Assembly: GCA_031256305.1 (NCBI GenBank)
Contig: JAIRQU010000133.1
Span: 1-6,016 of the forward strand
DNA: 6,016 bases
Direction: 5' to 3'
Source: Burkholderiaceae bacterium
GTDB lineage: Bacteria; Pseudomonadota; Gammaproteobacteria; Burkholderiales; Burkholderiaceae_C
Below the pieces are notes generated by a model. That model ran no database searches. It saw nothing but the letters and a program-made list of their open reading frames with translations, and was not told where the DNA came from. Made by a program: the position numbers and the translations under genes. Shown here piece by piece: positions 1 through 6,016 of the stretch. The stretch's first letter is position 1. Each line of letters begins with the position of its first letter.

Positions 1-13
1 ATGAGAAACATTT

Positions 14-778
14 ATGTCCAAACGTAGCACTGCTGATTACGGACGCCGCGCGCTATTGCGCGTAGGCATAGGCGCGGCGGGCGTACTGGCCCTGCAAGGA
101 CTACTACCGGCAACCGCCGCATGGGGACAGACGGCATCGGGCAGCGCCAAGATAAAAATTGGCGTTATCGGATCCGGGCATATCGGCGGCACGGTCGGCG
201 GCCTGTGGGTCAAGGCGGGCCATCCGGTCTGCTTTTCGTCGCGCCATCCCGACCAATTGCAGGGCCTTGTAACCAGCCTGGGCGCGCTGGCCCAAGCGGG
301 CGCGGTCGAGCAGGCGATTGCTTTTGGCGATGTCATCTTCATCGCCGTGCCGTACAACGCGCTGCCGCAGATCGGCAAGGATTACGCACAGGCCTTGGCG
401 GACAAGGTGGTGCTCGACGCCACCAATGCGATGGCCAAGCGCGATGGCCCCTTGGCCGATGAGGCCGCGCGCGACGGCAGCGGCGTGACGTCGCAGAAAT
501 ACCTGCCGGGCACGCATCTGGTGCGCGCCTTCAACACGCTCCATTACACGATCCTGGCGCAAGAAGCCAACCGTCCCGCGCCCAGACTGGCCATTCCGAT
601 TGCCGGCGATGATCCGCACGCCGTTCAGGTCGCCGCCGCGCTGGTGCATGACGCGGGCTTTGATCCGGTGGAAGTCGGCAAGCTGGCCGATGCGCGGCGC
701 TTCCAGTTCGGCGGCCCCGGATTCGGCCAGAACGTGACTGCGGCGCAACTCAGGCAGACGCTATCCCTGGCGTCATGA
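14..778 (+). CDS. Tat-exported NADP oxidoreductase, F420-reductase-like (COG2085-type) Rossmann protein
   Basis: 254 aa. The start is fixed by sequence: an in-frame TGA lies at 2-4 and ATG-14 is the first start after it, with only a weak GAGA (3-6) as ribosome site. Residues 1-36 look like a Tat signal: twin arginines R11-R12 in GRRALLR, a hydrophobic stretch to about residue 31, and an ATA/TAA-type cleavage site near 33-36. The mature part opens with a Rossmann beta-alpha-beta unit (KIKIGVIGSGHIGGT, residues 46-60; G53, G55, G58). The second strand ends in SSRHP (75-79); a Ser-Arg here is typical of 2'-phosphate (NADPH) binding in this family. Further family-like segments are VIFIAVPYNALPQI (107-120), VVLDATNAM (132-140), LVRAFNTLHY (169-178) and the C-terminal AGDDPHA / DAGFDPVEVG region. 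Minus the leader, the length fits the roughly 210-230 aa family. Substrate is unknown; the F420 name is probably only inherited, since most proteobacteria lack F420. Its stop overlaps the next start by 4 bases (ATGA). The family is well supported. Export is predicted from the leader only. Confidence 0.86.
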   Translation: MSKRSTADYGRRALLRVGIGAAGVLALQGLLPATAAWGQTASGSAKIKIGVIGSGHIGGTVGGLWVKAGHPVCFSSRHPDQLQGLVTSLGALAQAGAVEQAIAFGDVIFIAVPYNALPQIGKDYAQALADKVVLDATNAMAKRDGPLADEAARDGSGVTSQKYLPGTHLVRAFNTLHYTILAQEANRPAPRLAIPIAGDDPHAVQVAAALVHDAGFDPVEVGKLADARRFQFGGPGFGQNVTAAQLRQTLSLAS

Positions 779-2073
779 CCGCGCCCACGGCCGCTGTCGC
801 GGCGTGGTTGCGGCGCAGGGTGCCCGCCACGCCGCAAGAACGCGACGCGGCGCTGTGGTCGTTTGCCTATTTCTTTGCCCTGCTCGCGGGCTATTACGTG
901 TTGCGCCCGCTGCGCGATCAGATGGGCATCGCTGGCGGCGTCAAGAATCTGCCGTGGCTGTTCACGGCCACGTTCATCAGCCTGCTCATGGCGCAGCCGC
1001 TCTACGGCGCGCTGGTGGCACGGCTGCCGCGGGCCAAATTCATCCCCATCGTCTATCACTTCTTCGCCGCCAATCTCATCGTGTTTTGGCTGCTGCTGAC
1101 CTTGGACATCGAACAAGTGATCGTAGCGCGCGTGTTTTTCGTCTGGCTCAGCGTTTTTAGCCTGTTCGCGGTGGCGGTGTTCTGGTCGTTCATGGCCGAT
1201 CTGTTCACGGCGGAACAAGGCAAGCGTCTGTTCGGCTTCATCGGCGCGGGCGGAACGGCCGGCGCGCTGCTCGGCCCCATCATCACGTTTTGTCTGTCCA
1301 AGCCGCTCGGCCCGGTCAATCTCCTGATTGCGGCGGCGGTTTTTCTGGAAGCCGCCGTGTTCTGCGTGTGCCGCATCGAGCGCACGGCGCAAACGCCAAC
1401 CGACCAGGCGCGGCAACAGCGGCGCGTCGGCGGCAGCGCCTTTGCGGGCTTGTCCGAGCTAATCAGCCACCCTTACCTCTTGGGCGTGGCCGGCTGGGTC
1501 AGCCTGCTTTCGTTCGGTGCGACGATTGCCTATTTCGCTCAAGCCAACCTGGTTTCGGCGGCAATTCACGGCGCGGCGGCGCGCACGCGCTGGTTCGCGG
1601 GAATTGATCTGGCGGTCAACCTGCTCAGTCTGGCCACGCAGGTGCTGGCCACGGCCAAGTTCCTCAAGCGCTTTGGCACCGGCATGGCCGCCAGCGCCTT
1701 GCCCGCCGTCTATGTCATCGGTTTCGCGGCGCTGGCAATCGCGCCCAGTCTGGCCGTGGTGTGGATACTCCAGGTCGCGCAGCGCACGATGAACTTTGCC
1801 ATCGCCAATCCGGCGCGCCAACTCTTCTTTACCGTAATGGGCCGTGAAGAAAAGTACAAGGCCAAGAACATGATCGACGTGGTGGTCTATCGCGGCTCGG
1901 ATGCGTTGTACGGCTGGATGTACGACAGCCTGCAAGCGCTGGGCCTGAAGCTGGGCGCGATTGCACTGTGCGCGCTGCCCGTGGCCGCGGGCTGGATCGC
2001 GCTTTCCACCGCGCTGGGGCGCACGCAGGAGCGCCGCGCGCGGGCCATGACTGACTCAGGAGCCTTGAAATGA
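775..2073 (+). CDS. NTP/NDP exchange transporter-like (TLC/NTT, COG3202-type) membrane protein
   Basis: 432 aa polytopic inner-membrane protein with roughly 10-12 hydrophobic helices and short loops; a longer polar loop at about 200-222 separates two halves. Family-like segments: YYVLRPLRDQMG (40-51), comparable to the conserved LRD-x-KD of ATP/ADP translocases; FWSFMADLF followed by KRLFGFIGAGGTAGALLG (136-167); and, near the C-terminus, REEKYKAKNMIDVVVYR (357-373), which by eye matches the E-E-K-x-K-x-K-x-x-I-D-V-V segment of plastid and chlamydial carriers. Characterised relatives exchange ATP for ADP, or import nucleotides or NAD+, in plastids and obligate intracellular bacteria. Members in free-living bacteria are often labelled only MFS transporter, and their substrate is generally unknown. 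The protein is somewhat shorter than the roughly 500 aa classical carriers. The ATG overlaps the preceding stop (ATGA) without a clear Shine-Dalgarno, suggesting translational coupling; the stop overlaps the next start the same way. Membrane transporter: very likely. TLC/NTT superfamily: likely. Substrate: not inferable from sequence. Confidence 0.8.
   Translation: MTAPTAAVAAWLRRRVPATPQERDAALWSFAYFFALLAGYYVLRPLRDQMGIAGGVKNLPWLFTATFISLLMAQPLYGALVARLPRAKFIPIVYHFFAANLIVFWLLLTLDIEQVIVARVFFVWLSVFSLFAVAVFWSFMADLFTAEQGKRLFGFIGAGGTAGALLGPIITFCLSKPLGPVNLLIAAAVFLEAAVFCVCRIERTAQTPTDQARQQRRVGGSAFAGLSELISHPYLLGVAGWVSLLSFGATIAYFAQANLVSAAIHGAAARTRWFAGIDLAVNLLSLATQVLATAKFLKRFGTGMAASALPAVYVIGFAALAIAPSLAVVWILQVAQRTMNFAIANPARQLFFTVMGREEKYKAKNMIDVVVYRGSDALYGWMYDSLQALGLKLGAIALCALPVAAGWIALSTALGRTQERRARAMTDSGALK
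2058..2062 (+). promoter_or_regulatory. Shine-Dalgarno AGGAG for the aldo/keto reductase
   Basis: AGGAG lies inside the last codons of the transporter gene, 7 bases before ATG-2070 and 10 before ATG-2073. It is the only strong ribosome binding site seen before a gene in the window. It supports the 2070 (or 2073) start over the third in-frame ATG at 2082, and it lets ribosomes load independently as well as by coupling from the upstream gene. Confidence 0.75.
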
Positions 2074-2978
2074 TGAACCCCATGACGCGCCGCAGCTTTG
2101 CCGCGCTGACCGGCGGACTGCTGGCGTCGGCCAAGGTTTTTGCGCAAGCCCAGACACAGCCCCAAGCGCCGCTCATCACCCGCGCCATTCCCCGCGGCGG
2201 CGAACGCATTCCCGCCGTCGGCCTGGGCACCGCCAGTATTTTCAGCCAGGACAGCCCGGCGACGCGCGACAAGGCCAGCGCCGTCGTGCAGGCCCTGGTC
2301 AAACAGGGCGGGCGGCTCATCGACACGGCCTCAAGCTATGGCGACGCGGAAAGCGTGCTTGGCGCGGTCATATCAGCCGCCGGCCTGCGCGGCAAGCTCT
2401 TCATCGCCACCAAGCTCGAATCGCCCGATCCGCAAGAACTCAAGCGCTCGCTGGCCCGCCTCAAGACCGCCAGCGTCGATCTGCTGCAACTGCACAACGT
2501 CAGCGACAAGCAGCAATCGCTCCAGCCATTCCGGGATTGGCAGCAACAGGGCCTGTGCCGCTACGTCGGCATCACCTCGACCTTCCGCGGCGACTATCCC
2601 GCCATTGAGGCCGTGCTCCAACGGGAAAAACCCGACTTCGTGCAAATCGACTATTCCATCGACAACCGCGCGGCTGAAAAAACCATCCTGCCGCTGGCCG
2701 CCGATGTCGGCGCGGGCGTATTGACGGCGCTGCCCTACGGCAGAGGCCGGCTGTTCCGGGCCGTGCAGGACAAGGCATTGCCCGATTGGGCGCGGGTATT
2801 TGCGGACTCCTGGGGACAGTTCTTCCTGAAGTACCTGCTGGGCGACCCACGCGTGACCGCGGTCATTCCGGGAACCGGCAACCCCGGCCACATGGCCGAC
2901 AACGCCGCGGCCATGCGCGGCCCGCTGCCCGATGCCGGTCAGCGCCAGCGCATGGTCGATTTCATCAAGGTCTTTTGA
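2070..2978 (+). CDS. Tat-exported aldo/keto reductase
   Basis: 302 aa. The N-terminus carries a Tat signal: TRRSFAA at residues 6-12 (R7, R8), a short hydrophobic core to about 23, and cleavage likely after VFA (25) or AQA (27). The rest is an aldo/keto reductase TIM barrel: VGLGTASIF (50-58), then the four catalytic residues in their expected settings, namely D85 (RLIDTASSYG), Y90 in the same segment, K115 (FIATKLE) and H142 (LLQLHNV). YVGITS (165-170), DFVQIDYSI (189-197) and VIPGTGNPGHMADN (265-278), the usual C-terminal cofactor-loop region, follow. The family reduces carbonyls with NAD(P)H; the substrate cannot be told. The start is one of two tandem ATGs (ATGATG, 2070-2075); 2070 gives the ATGA overlap with the transporter stop and ideal spacing to AGGAG at 2058-2062. 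An exported NAD(P)H enzyme needs cofactor, which Tat could carry across already bound; this fits a shared role with the two upstream genes. The enzyme family is very secure; export is predicted. Confidence 0.9.
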   Translation: MMNPMTRRSFAALTGGLLASAKVFAQAQTQPQAPLITRAIPRGGERIPAVGLGTASIFSQDSPATRDKASAVVQALVKQGGRLIDTASSYGDAESVLGAVISAAGLRGKLFIATKLESPDPQELKRSLARLKTASVDLLQLHNVSDKQQSLQPFRDWQQQGLCRYVGITSTFRGDYPAIEAVLQREKPDFVQIDYSIDNRAAEKTILPLAADVGAGVLTALPYGRGRLFRAVQDKALPDWARVFADSWGQFFLKYLLGDPRVTAVIPGTGNPGHMADNAAAMRGPLPDAGQRQRMVDFIKVF

Positions 2979-3048
2979 TCGCCAGCCATCTGGAATCAGC
3001 CTCCCCTTTGAATAAAGCCATCAACACCACGCGCCCGCCCGATAAGCC
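2979..3048 (+). other. 70-bp gap between the redox cluster and kdpD
   Basis: This is the longest non-coding stretch in the window and is visibly less GC-rich than its surroundings. I see no stem followed by a T run, so no intrinsic terminator is supported, and no matched -35/-10 pair at normal spacing. Two in-frame TAA codons (3013-3015 and 3043-3045) close the kdpD frame upstream of its ATG. A dedicated kdpDE promoter could be here or inside the end of the aldo/keto reductase gene, but nothing in the sequence demonstrates it. Confidence 0.6.
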
Positions 3049-5793
3049 ATGAACGCCGCAACCGCCCGTCCCGACCCGGATGCCTTGCTGGCCCAACTGC
3101 GCGCCGACGAATCGCGCGCGGCGCGCGGCAAGCTGCGCATCTACTTTGGCGCCAGCGCGGGCGTGGGCAAGACCTGGGCGATGCTCAGCGCCGCCCAGCG
3201 TGAACGCCAGGCCGGGCGCGATGTGGCCATCGGCGTGGTGGAAACCCACGGCCGCGACGAAACGGCCGCGTTGTTGACGGAGCTGGAGCAAATCCCGCCG
3301 CGTCAGGTAGCCTATCGTGGACGCACGCTGGCCGAATTCGACCTGGATGCCGCGCTGGCGCGCCGCCCCGCGCTGCTGCTGGTCGATGAACTGGCGCACA
3401 GCAACGCGCCCGGATCGCGCCACGCCAAACGCTGGCAGGACGTGCGGGAATTGCTGGACGCGGGCATCGACGTGTGGACCACGCTCAACGTGCAGCACCT
3501 CGAAAGCCTCAACGGCACGGTGGGCGCCATCACTGGCGTGCGCGTGCATGAAACGGTGCCCGACGCAGTGCTCGACGGCGCGCAGGAGGTACTGCTGATC
3601 GACGTTACGCCCGATGAGCTGCTGCGCCGCCTGAGCGCGGGCAAGGTGTACCTGCCGCGTCAGGCCGAGCGCGCGGTACGGAACTTCTTTCGCAAGGGCA
3701 ATCTGATTGCGCTGCGCGAAATCGCGCTGCGCCGCACCGCCGAGCATGTAGAAGGCGACGTGCGCGACTGGCGCGGAGAACAATCGGCCAGCGCGGGCGG
3801 CGACGCCCCGCCGGCCTGGAACACATCGGGCGCGATTCTGGCGGCGGTGGACGCGCGCGAGGACGCCGCGCAGACCGTGCGCCGCGCCGCGCGTCTGGCC
3901 GGCCAGCTCAACGTCAACTGGCACGCCGTGTACGTCGAAACGCCGCGTTTACGCCGCCAGGACGCGGCATGGCGCCAACACCATTACGAGCGGGCGTTGG
4001 CCGTGCTCAAACTGGCCGAAGAGATGGGCGCGCAAACTGCGGTACTCAGCGGCAGCGACGCGGCGGCGGCATTGGCCGCCGAAGCGCAGCGCCTCAATTG
4101 CGCGACCGTGGTGCTCGGCCATCCCGGCGACGTTTCCTTCTGGCGCCGCGCGCGTCCCGGTTCGGGCGTGCGCGGCGGCATGGCCCGCGCGCTGGCGCGC
4201 TGCGCCCCGGCGCTCGATGTCGTCAGCGTGGGCGCCGCGCCCAGCACGCGCCGCCTGTCCCTGCCGCGCGCCGCGCCGCCGTCCGGCTCATCGCGCAGCG
4301 CGCCCAATTGGCCCGGCCATGCCTGTGCGCTGGGCGCCAGCGTGCTCATCACGCTGGCGGCGTGGCTGCTGGGCGGCTGGATCGAAAGTGCCAACATCGT
4401 CATGCTCTACCTGCTGGGCGTGGTGGGCGTGGCGCTGCGCTTTGGGCGCGGGCCAGCGGCGCTGGCGGCGCTGCTCAATGTGGCGGCCTTCGACTTTTTC
4501 TTCATCAAGCCCATCATGTCCTTCTCGGTGGGCGACGTGCAGTACCTGCTGACCTTTGCCGTGATGCTCGGCGTGGGGTTGCTGGTGGGCCAGTTGACCG
4601 CTGGCCTGCGTTTTGCCGCTGAGGTGTCAAGCGCGCGCGAACAGCGCGCCCGTTCACTGTTCGAGCTTTCGCGCGAACTCTCCGCCGCGTTGCAAGGCGA
4701 GCAGATCGCGCAGTTGGGTGCGCAAGCCGTGGAGCGATTCTTCGGCGGCCCCGCGTGCGTGCTGGCCGCCAATGCCCAAGACCGGCTGACCCTGCCCGCA
4801 GCCTTGCCCGAAGGGCTGGACGCCAGCGTGGCCGACTGGGTCTTTGCGCACGGCCAAAGCGCCGGTCTGGGTACCGCCACGCTGGCCGCGCAGCGTTGGC
4901 ATTACGTGCCGCTGCGCGCGCCAATGCGGGTGCGTGGCGTGCTGGCGCTGGCGCCTGCCGACCCGCAATCGCTGCGGGTACCCGAACAAGCGCGCCAGCT
5001 CGATGCGTTCGCGCGCCAGATCGCCATCGCCCTGGAGCGTGTGCACTATGTCGAGGTCGCGCAGCAAGCCGTGGTCGAAATCGAATCGGAACGGCTGCGC
5101 GGCGCGCTGCTGGGCGCTATTTCGCACGACGTGCGCACGCCGCTGACCGCGCTGATCGGGTTGGCTGAATCCTTGCAGGCGCTGCCCTCCGGCCCGCACG
5201 ATGAACCCGCGCGCGCCATTGCGCGGCAGGCGCGCACATTGCACGCGCTGGTGAGCAACCTGCTGGACATGGCGCGGCTGGAAGGCGGCGCGGTCAACCT
5301 GCGGCGCGGTTGGCAGTCGGTGGAAGAAGTGGCGGGTGGCGCGATTCGCGCGGCGCGGCCCGCGCTGGGCGGCATGGCCGTGCGCACTGAACTCGCGCCC
5401 GATCTGCCGCTGGTGGAATTCGACGCGGTGCTGATCGAGCGCGTGCTGGTCAACCTGCTGGAAAACGCCGCCACATACGGCGCCGCCCCGGTCGTGATCC
5501 GCGCGCGCGCCACGGCGGACGCGCTGCTGCTGACCGTGCGCGACCATGGTCCGGGACTGCCCGCCGCGCTGGCCGGGCGCGAACAGACGCTGTTCGACAA
5601 ATTCACGCGCGGTCAAAACGAATCGGCCACGCCCGGCGTGGGGCTGGGGTTGTCGATCTGCAAGGCGGTGGTTGCCGCGCACGGCGGCGCCATTACGGCG
5701 GCCAACGCGCCCGCCGACGCCCAAGGCGGCGGCGCGCAATTCACCATCACCTTGCCGCGCCGCGAGCCGCCGCCCGCCGAGGCGCCGGACTAA
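3049..5793 (+). CDS. kdpD: KdpD sensor histidine kinase of the K+-responsive Kdp system
   Basis: 914 aa, near the usual length of about 900. ATG-3049 is fixed by an in-frame TAA two codons upstream (3043-3045); only a weak ribosome site (GATAAG) precedes it. Domains in order: the KdpD cytoplasmic domain (about 25-235) with Walker A GASAGVGKT (34-42), Walker B-like LLLVDELAHSNAPGSRH (109-125) and family signatures DVWTTLNVQHLES and NFFRKGNLIALRE; a USP-type domain (about 260-395); an Ala/Pro/Ser-rich linker; a DUF4118 membrane domain with four helices (about 425-518, including FDFFFIKP); an Arg-rich stretch (521-535); a GAF-like region (about 545-665); HisKA with phospho-acceptor H693 in ISHDVRTPLT; and HATPase with N box N806 (LLENAATY), G1 DHGPG (832-836), F box FDKF (849-852) and G2 GVGLGL (863-868). 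All catalytic motifs are intact. Known KdpD proteins sense K+ limitation or ionic stress and phosphorylate, or dephosphorylate, KdpE to control the KdpFABC pump. The partner kdpE starts 22 bases downstream. Oddity: the pump genes are not immediately upstream. Confidence 0.96.
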   Translation: MNAATARPDPDALLAQLRADESRAARGKLRIYFGASAGVGKTWAMLSAAQRERQAGRDVAIGVVETHGRDETAALLTELEQIPPRQVAYRGRTLAEFDLDAALARRPALLLVDELAHSNAPGSRHAKRWQDVRELLDAGIDVWTTLNVQHLESLNGTVGAITGVRVHETVPDAVLDGAQEVLLIDVTPDELLRRLSAGKVYLPRQAERAVRNFFRKGNLIALREIALRRTAEHVEGDVRDWRGEQSASAGGDAPPAWNTSGAILAAVDAREDAAQTVRRAARLAGQLNVNWHAVYVETPRLRRQDAAWRQHHYERALAVLKLAEEMGAQTAVLSGSDAAAALAAEAQRLNCATVVLGHPGDVSFWRRARPGSGVRGGMARALARCAPALDVVSVGAAPSTRRLSLPRAAPPSGSSRSAPNWPGHACALGASVLITLAAWLLGGWIESANIVMLYLLGVVGVALRFGRGPAALAALLNVAAFDFFFIKPIMSFSVGDVQYLLTFAVMLGVGLLVGQLTAGLRFAAEVSSAREQRARSLFELSRELSAALQGEQIAQLGAQAVERFFGGPACVLAANAQDRLTLPAALPEGLDASVADWVFAHGQSAGLGTATLAAQRWHYVPLRAPMRVRGVLALAPADPQSLRVPEQARQLDAFARQIAIALERVHYVEVAQQAVVEIESERLRGALLGAISHDVRTPLTALIGLAESLQALPSGPHDEPARAIARQARTLHALVSNLLDMARLEGGAVNLRRGWQSVEEVAGGAIRAARPALGGMAVRTELAPDLPLVEFDAVLIERVLVNLLENAATYGAAPVVIRARATADALLLTVRDHGPGLPAALAGREQTLFDKFTRGQNESATPGVGLGLSICKAVVAAHGGAITAANAPADAQGGGAQFTITLPRREPPPAEAPD

Positions 5794-5815
5794 AAGCGCG
5801 GGCATCATTGCAACC

Positions 5816-6016
5816 ATGTCCACCCTGCCTCCCCGCGCTGTCGTCATCGAGGACGAACCGCAAATCCGCCGCTTCGTGCGCAGCGCGCTCCAGGCCGAAG
5901 GCTGGCAGGTACACGAAACGGCCACATTGCGCGATGGGCTGGCCGCCGCCGGCACGCGCCAGCCCGATCTGCTGGTGCTTGACCTGGGCCTGCCCGATGG
6001 CGACGGCATCAGCCTC
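5816..6016 (+). CDS. kdpE: KdpE response regulator (N-terminal 67 residues, cut by window end)
   Basis: Partial gene, open to the last base of the window; 67 codons are visible of an expected 225-235. It shows the start of a receiver domain: VVIEDEPQIRRFVRSAL (9-25) with the acidic Mg2+-binding pair E12-D13, and LLVLDLGLPDGDGISL (52-67) with phospho-acceptor D56. The DLGLPDGDGI block, together with IRRF, is the characteristic KdpE version of this motif. The missing part should hold the rest of the receiver and an OmpR/PhoB-type winged-helix DNA-binding domain, which in known KdpE activates kdpFABC. ATG-5816 is the first ATG in this frame after the kdpD stop and places the first beta strand at the normal distance; no strong Shine-Dalgarno precedes it. 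The 22-base gap after kdpD indicates co-transcription with its cognate kinase. Confidence 0.93.
   Translation, partial: MSTLPPRAVVIEDEPQIRRFVRSALQAEGWQVHETATLRDGLAAAGTRQPDLLVLDLGLPDGDGISL

Noticed and set aside
1..27. Eight-codon reading frame starting at base 1, a possible leader peptide or an end of an upstream gene
   Set aside because: It begins exactly at the window edge, overlaps the real start at 14 out of frame and has no other support. A TGA at 2-4 could equally be the stop of an unseen upstream gene.
625..1416. Minus-strand open frame (263 codons) across the oxidoreductase/transporter junction
   Set aside because: Charged, low-complexity translation without domains, antisense to two real genes whose overlap is a typical operon junction.
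2982..2993. Small inverted repeat CCAG-ccat-CTGG after the aldo/keto reductase stop, a possible terminator
   Set aside because: The stem is only 4 base pairs and no T run follows, so it is expected by chance.
3008..3040. TTGAAT as a possible -35 box for a kdpDE promoter
   Set aside because: At 16-18 bases downstream the sequence is GC-rich with no -10-like hexamer.
2965..3924. Minus-strand open frame (319 codons) spanning the gap and the start of kdpD
   Set aside because: Low-complexity Arg/Ala/Gln composition with no motif, and it covers the conserved KdpD Walker A/B region on the other strand. It is a by-product of strong G/C third-position bias.
4654..6009. Long minus-strand open frame (451 codons) opposite kdpD/kdpE
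   Set aside because: It lies entirely over two strongly recognised plus-strand genes. Its product is Arg/Gln/His-rich with no recognisable domain, as expected for an antisense frame in GC-rich DNA.

Overview
The window is a GC-rich, densely coding stretch with five genes, all on the + strand and none visibly broken. By style (very high G+C in third codon positions, Ala/Arg-rich proteins, Tat-exported oxidoreductases, a proteobacterial-type KdpD/KdpE pair) it looks like a proteobacterial chromosome. My best guess is a betaproteobacterium of the Burkholderiales, but that is an impression from composition and protein style, not a measured assignment. No RNA gene, mobile element, CRISPR array or long repeat was found.

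Left part (14-2978): three genes joined by two 4-base ATGA stop/start overlaps, so almost certainly one translationally coupled unit. The first is a twin-arginine (Tat) signal-bearing Rossmann protein of the NADP oxidoreductase / F420-reductase-like family. The second is a polytopic membrane protein resembling the NTP/NDP (ATP/ADP) exchange transporter family. The third is a Tat signal-bearing aldo/keto reductase with the complete Asp-Tyr-Lys-His catalytic set. Two apparently exported enzymes of nicotinamide-dependent families flank a nucleotide-carrier-like protein. This suggests, as a hypothesis only, an envelope redox module in which the carrier handles the cofactor or a related nucleotide.

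Right part (3049-6016): kdpD, a full-length sensor histidine kinase (KdpD domain, USP domain, four-helix membrane domain, GAF-like region, HisKA and HATPase), followed 22 bases later by the first 67 codons of kdpE, its response regulator, cut by the window end. In the classical arrangement kdpDE follow the K+-pump genes kdpFABC. Here the gene immediately upstream is the aldo/keto reductase, so the pump genes must lie downstream of kdpE, elsewhere, or be absent.

The two parts are separated by 70 bases with no convincing terminator or promoter. Whether kdpDE are read from their own promoter or partly by read-through from the redox genes cannot be decided from the sequence.
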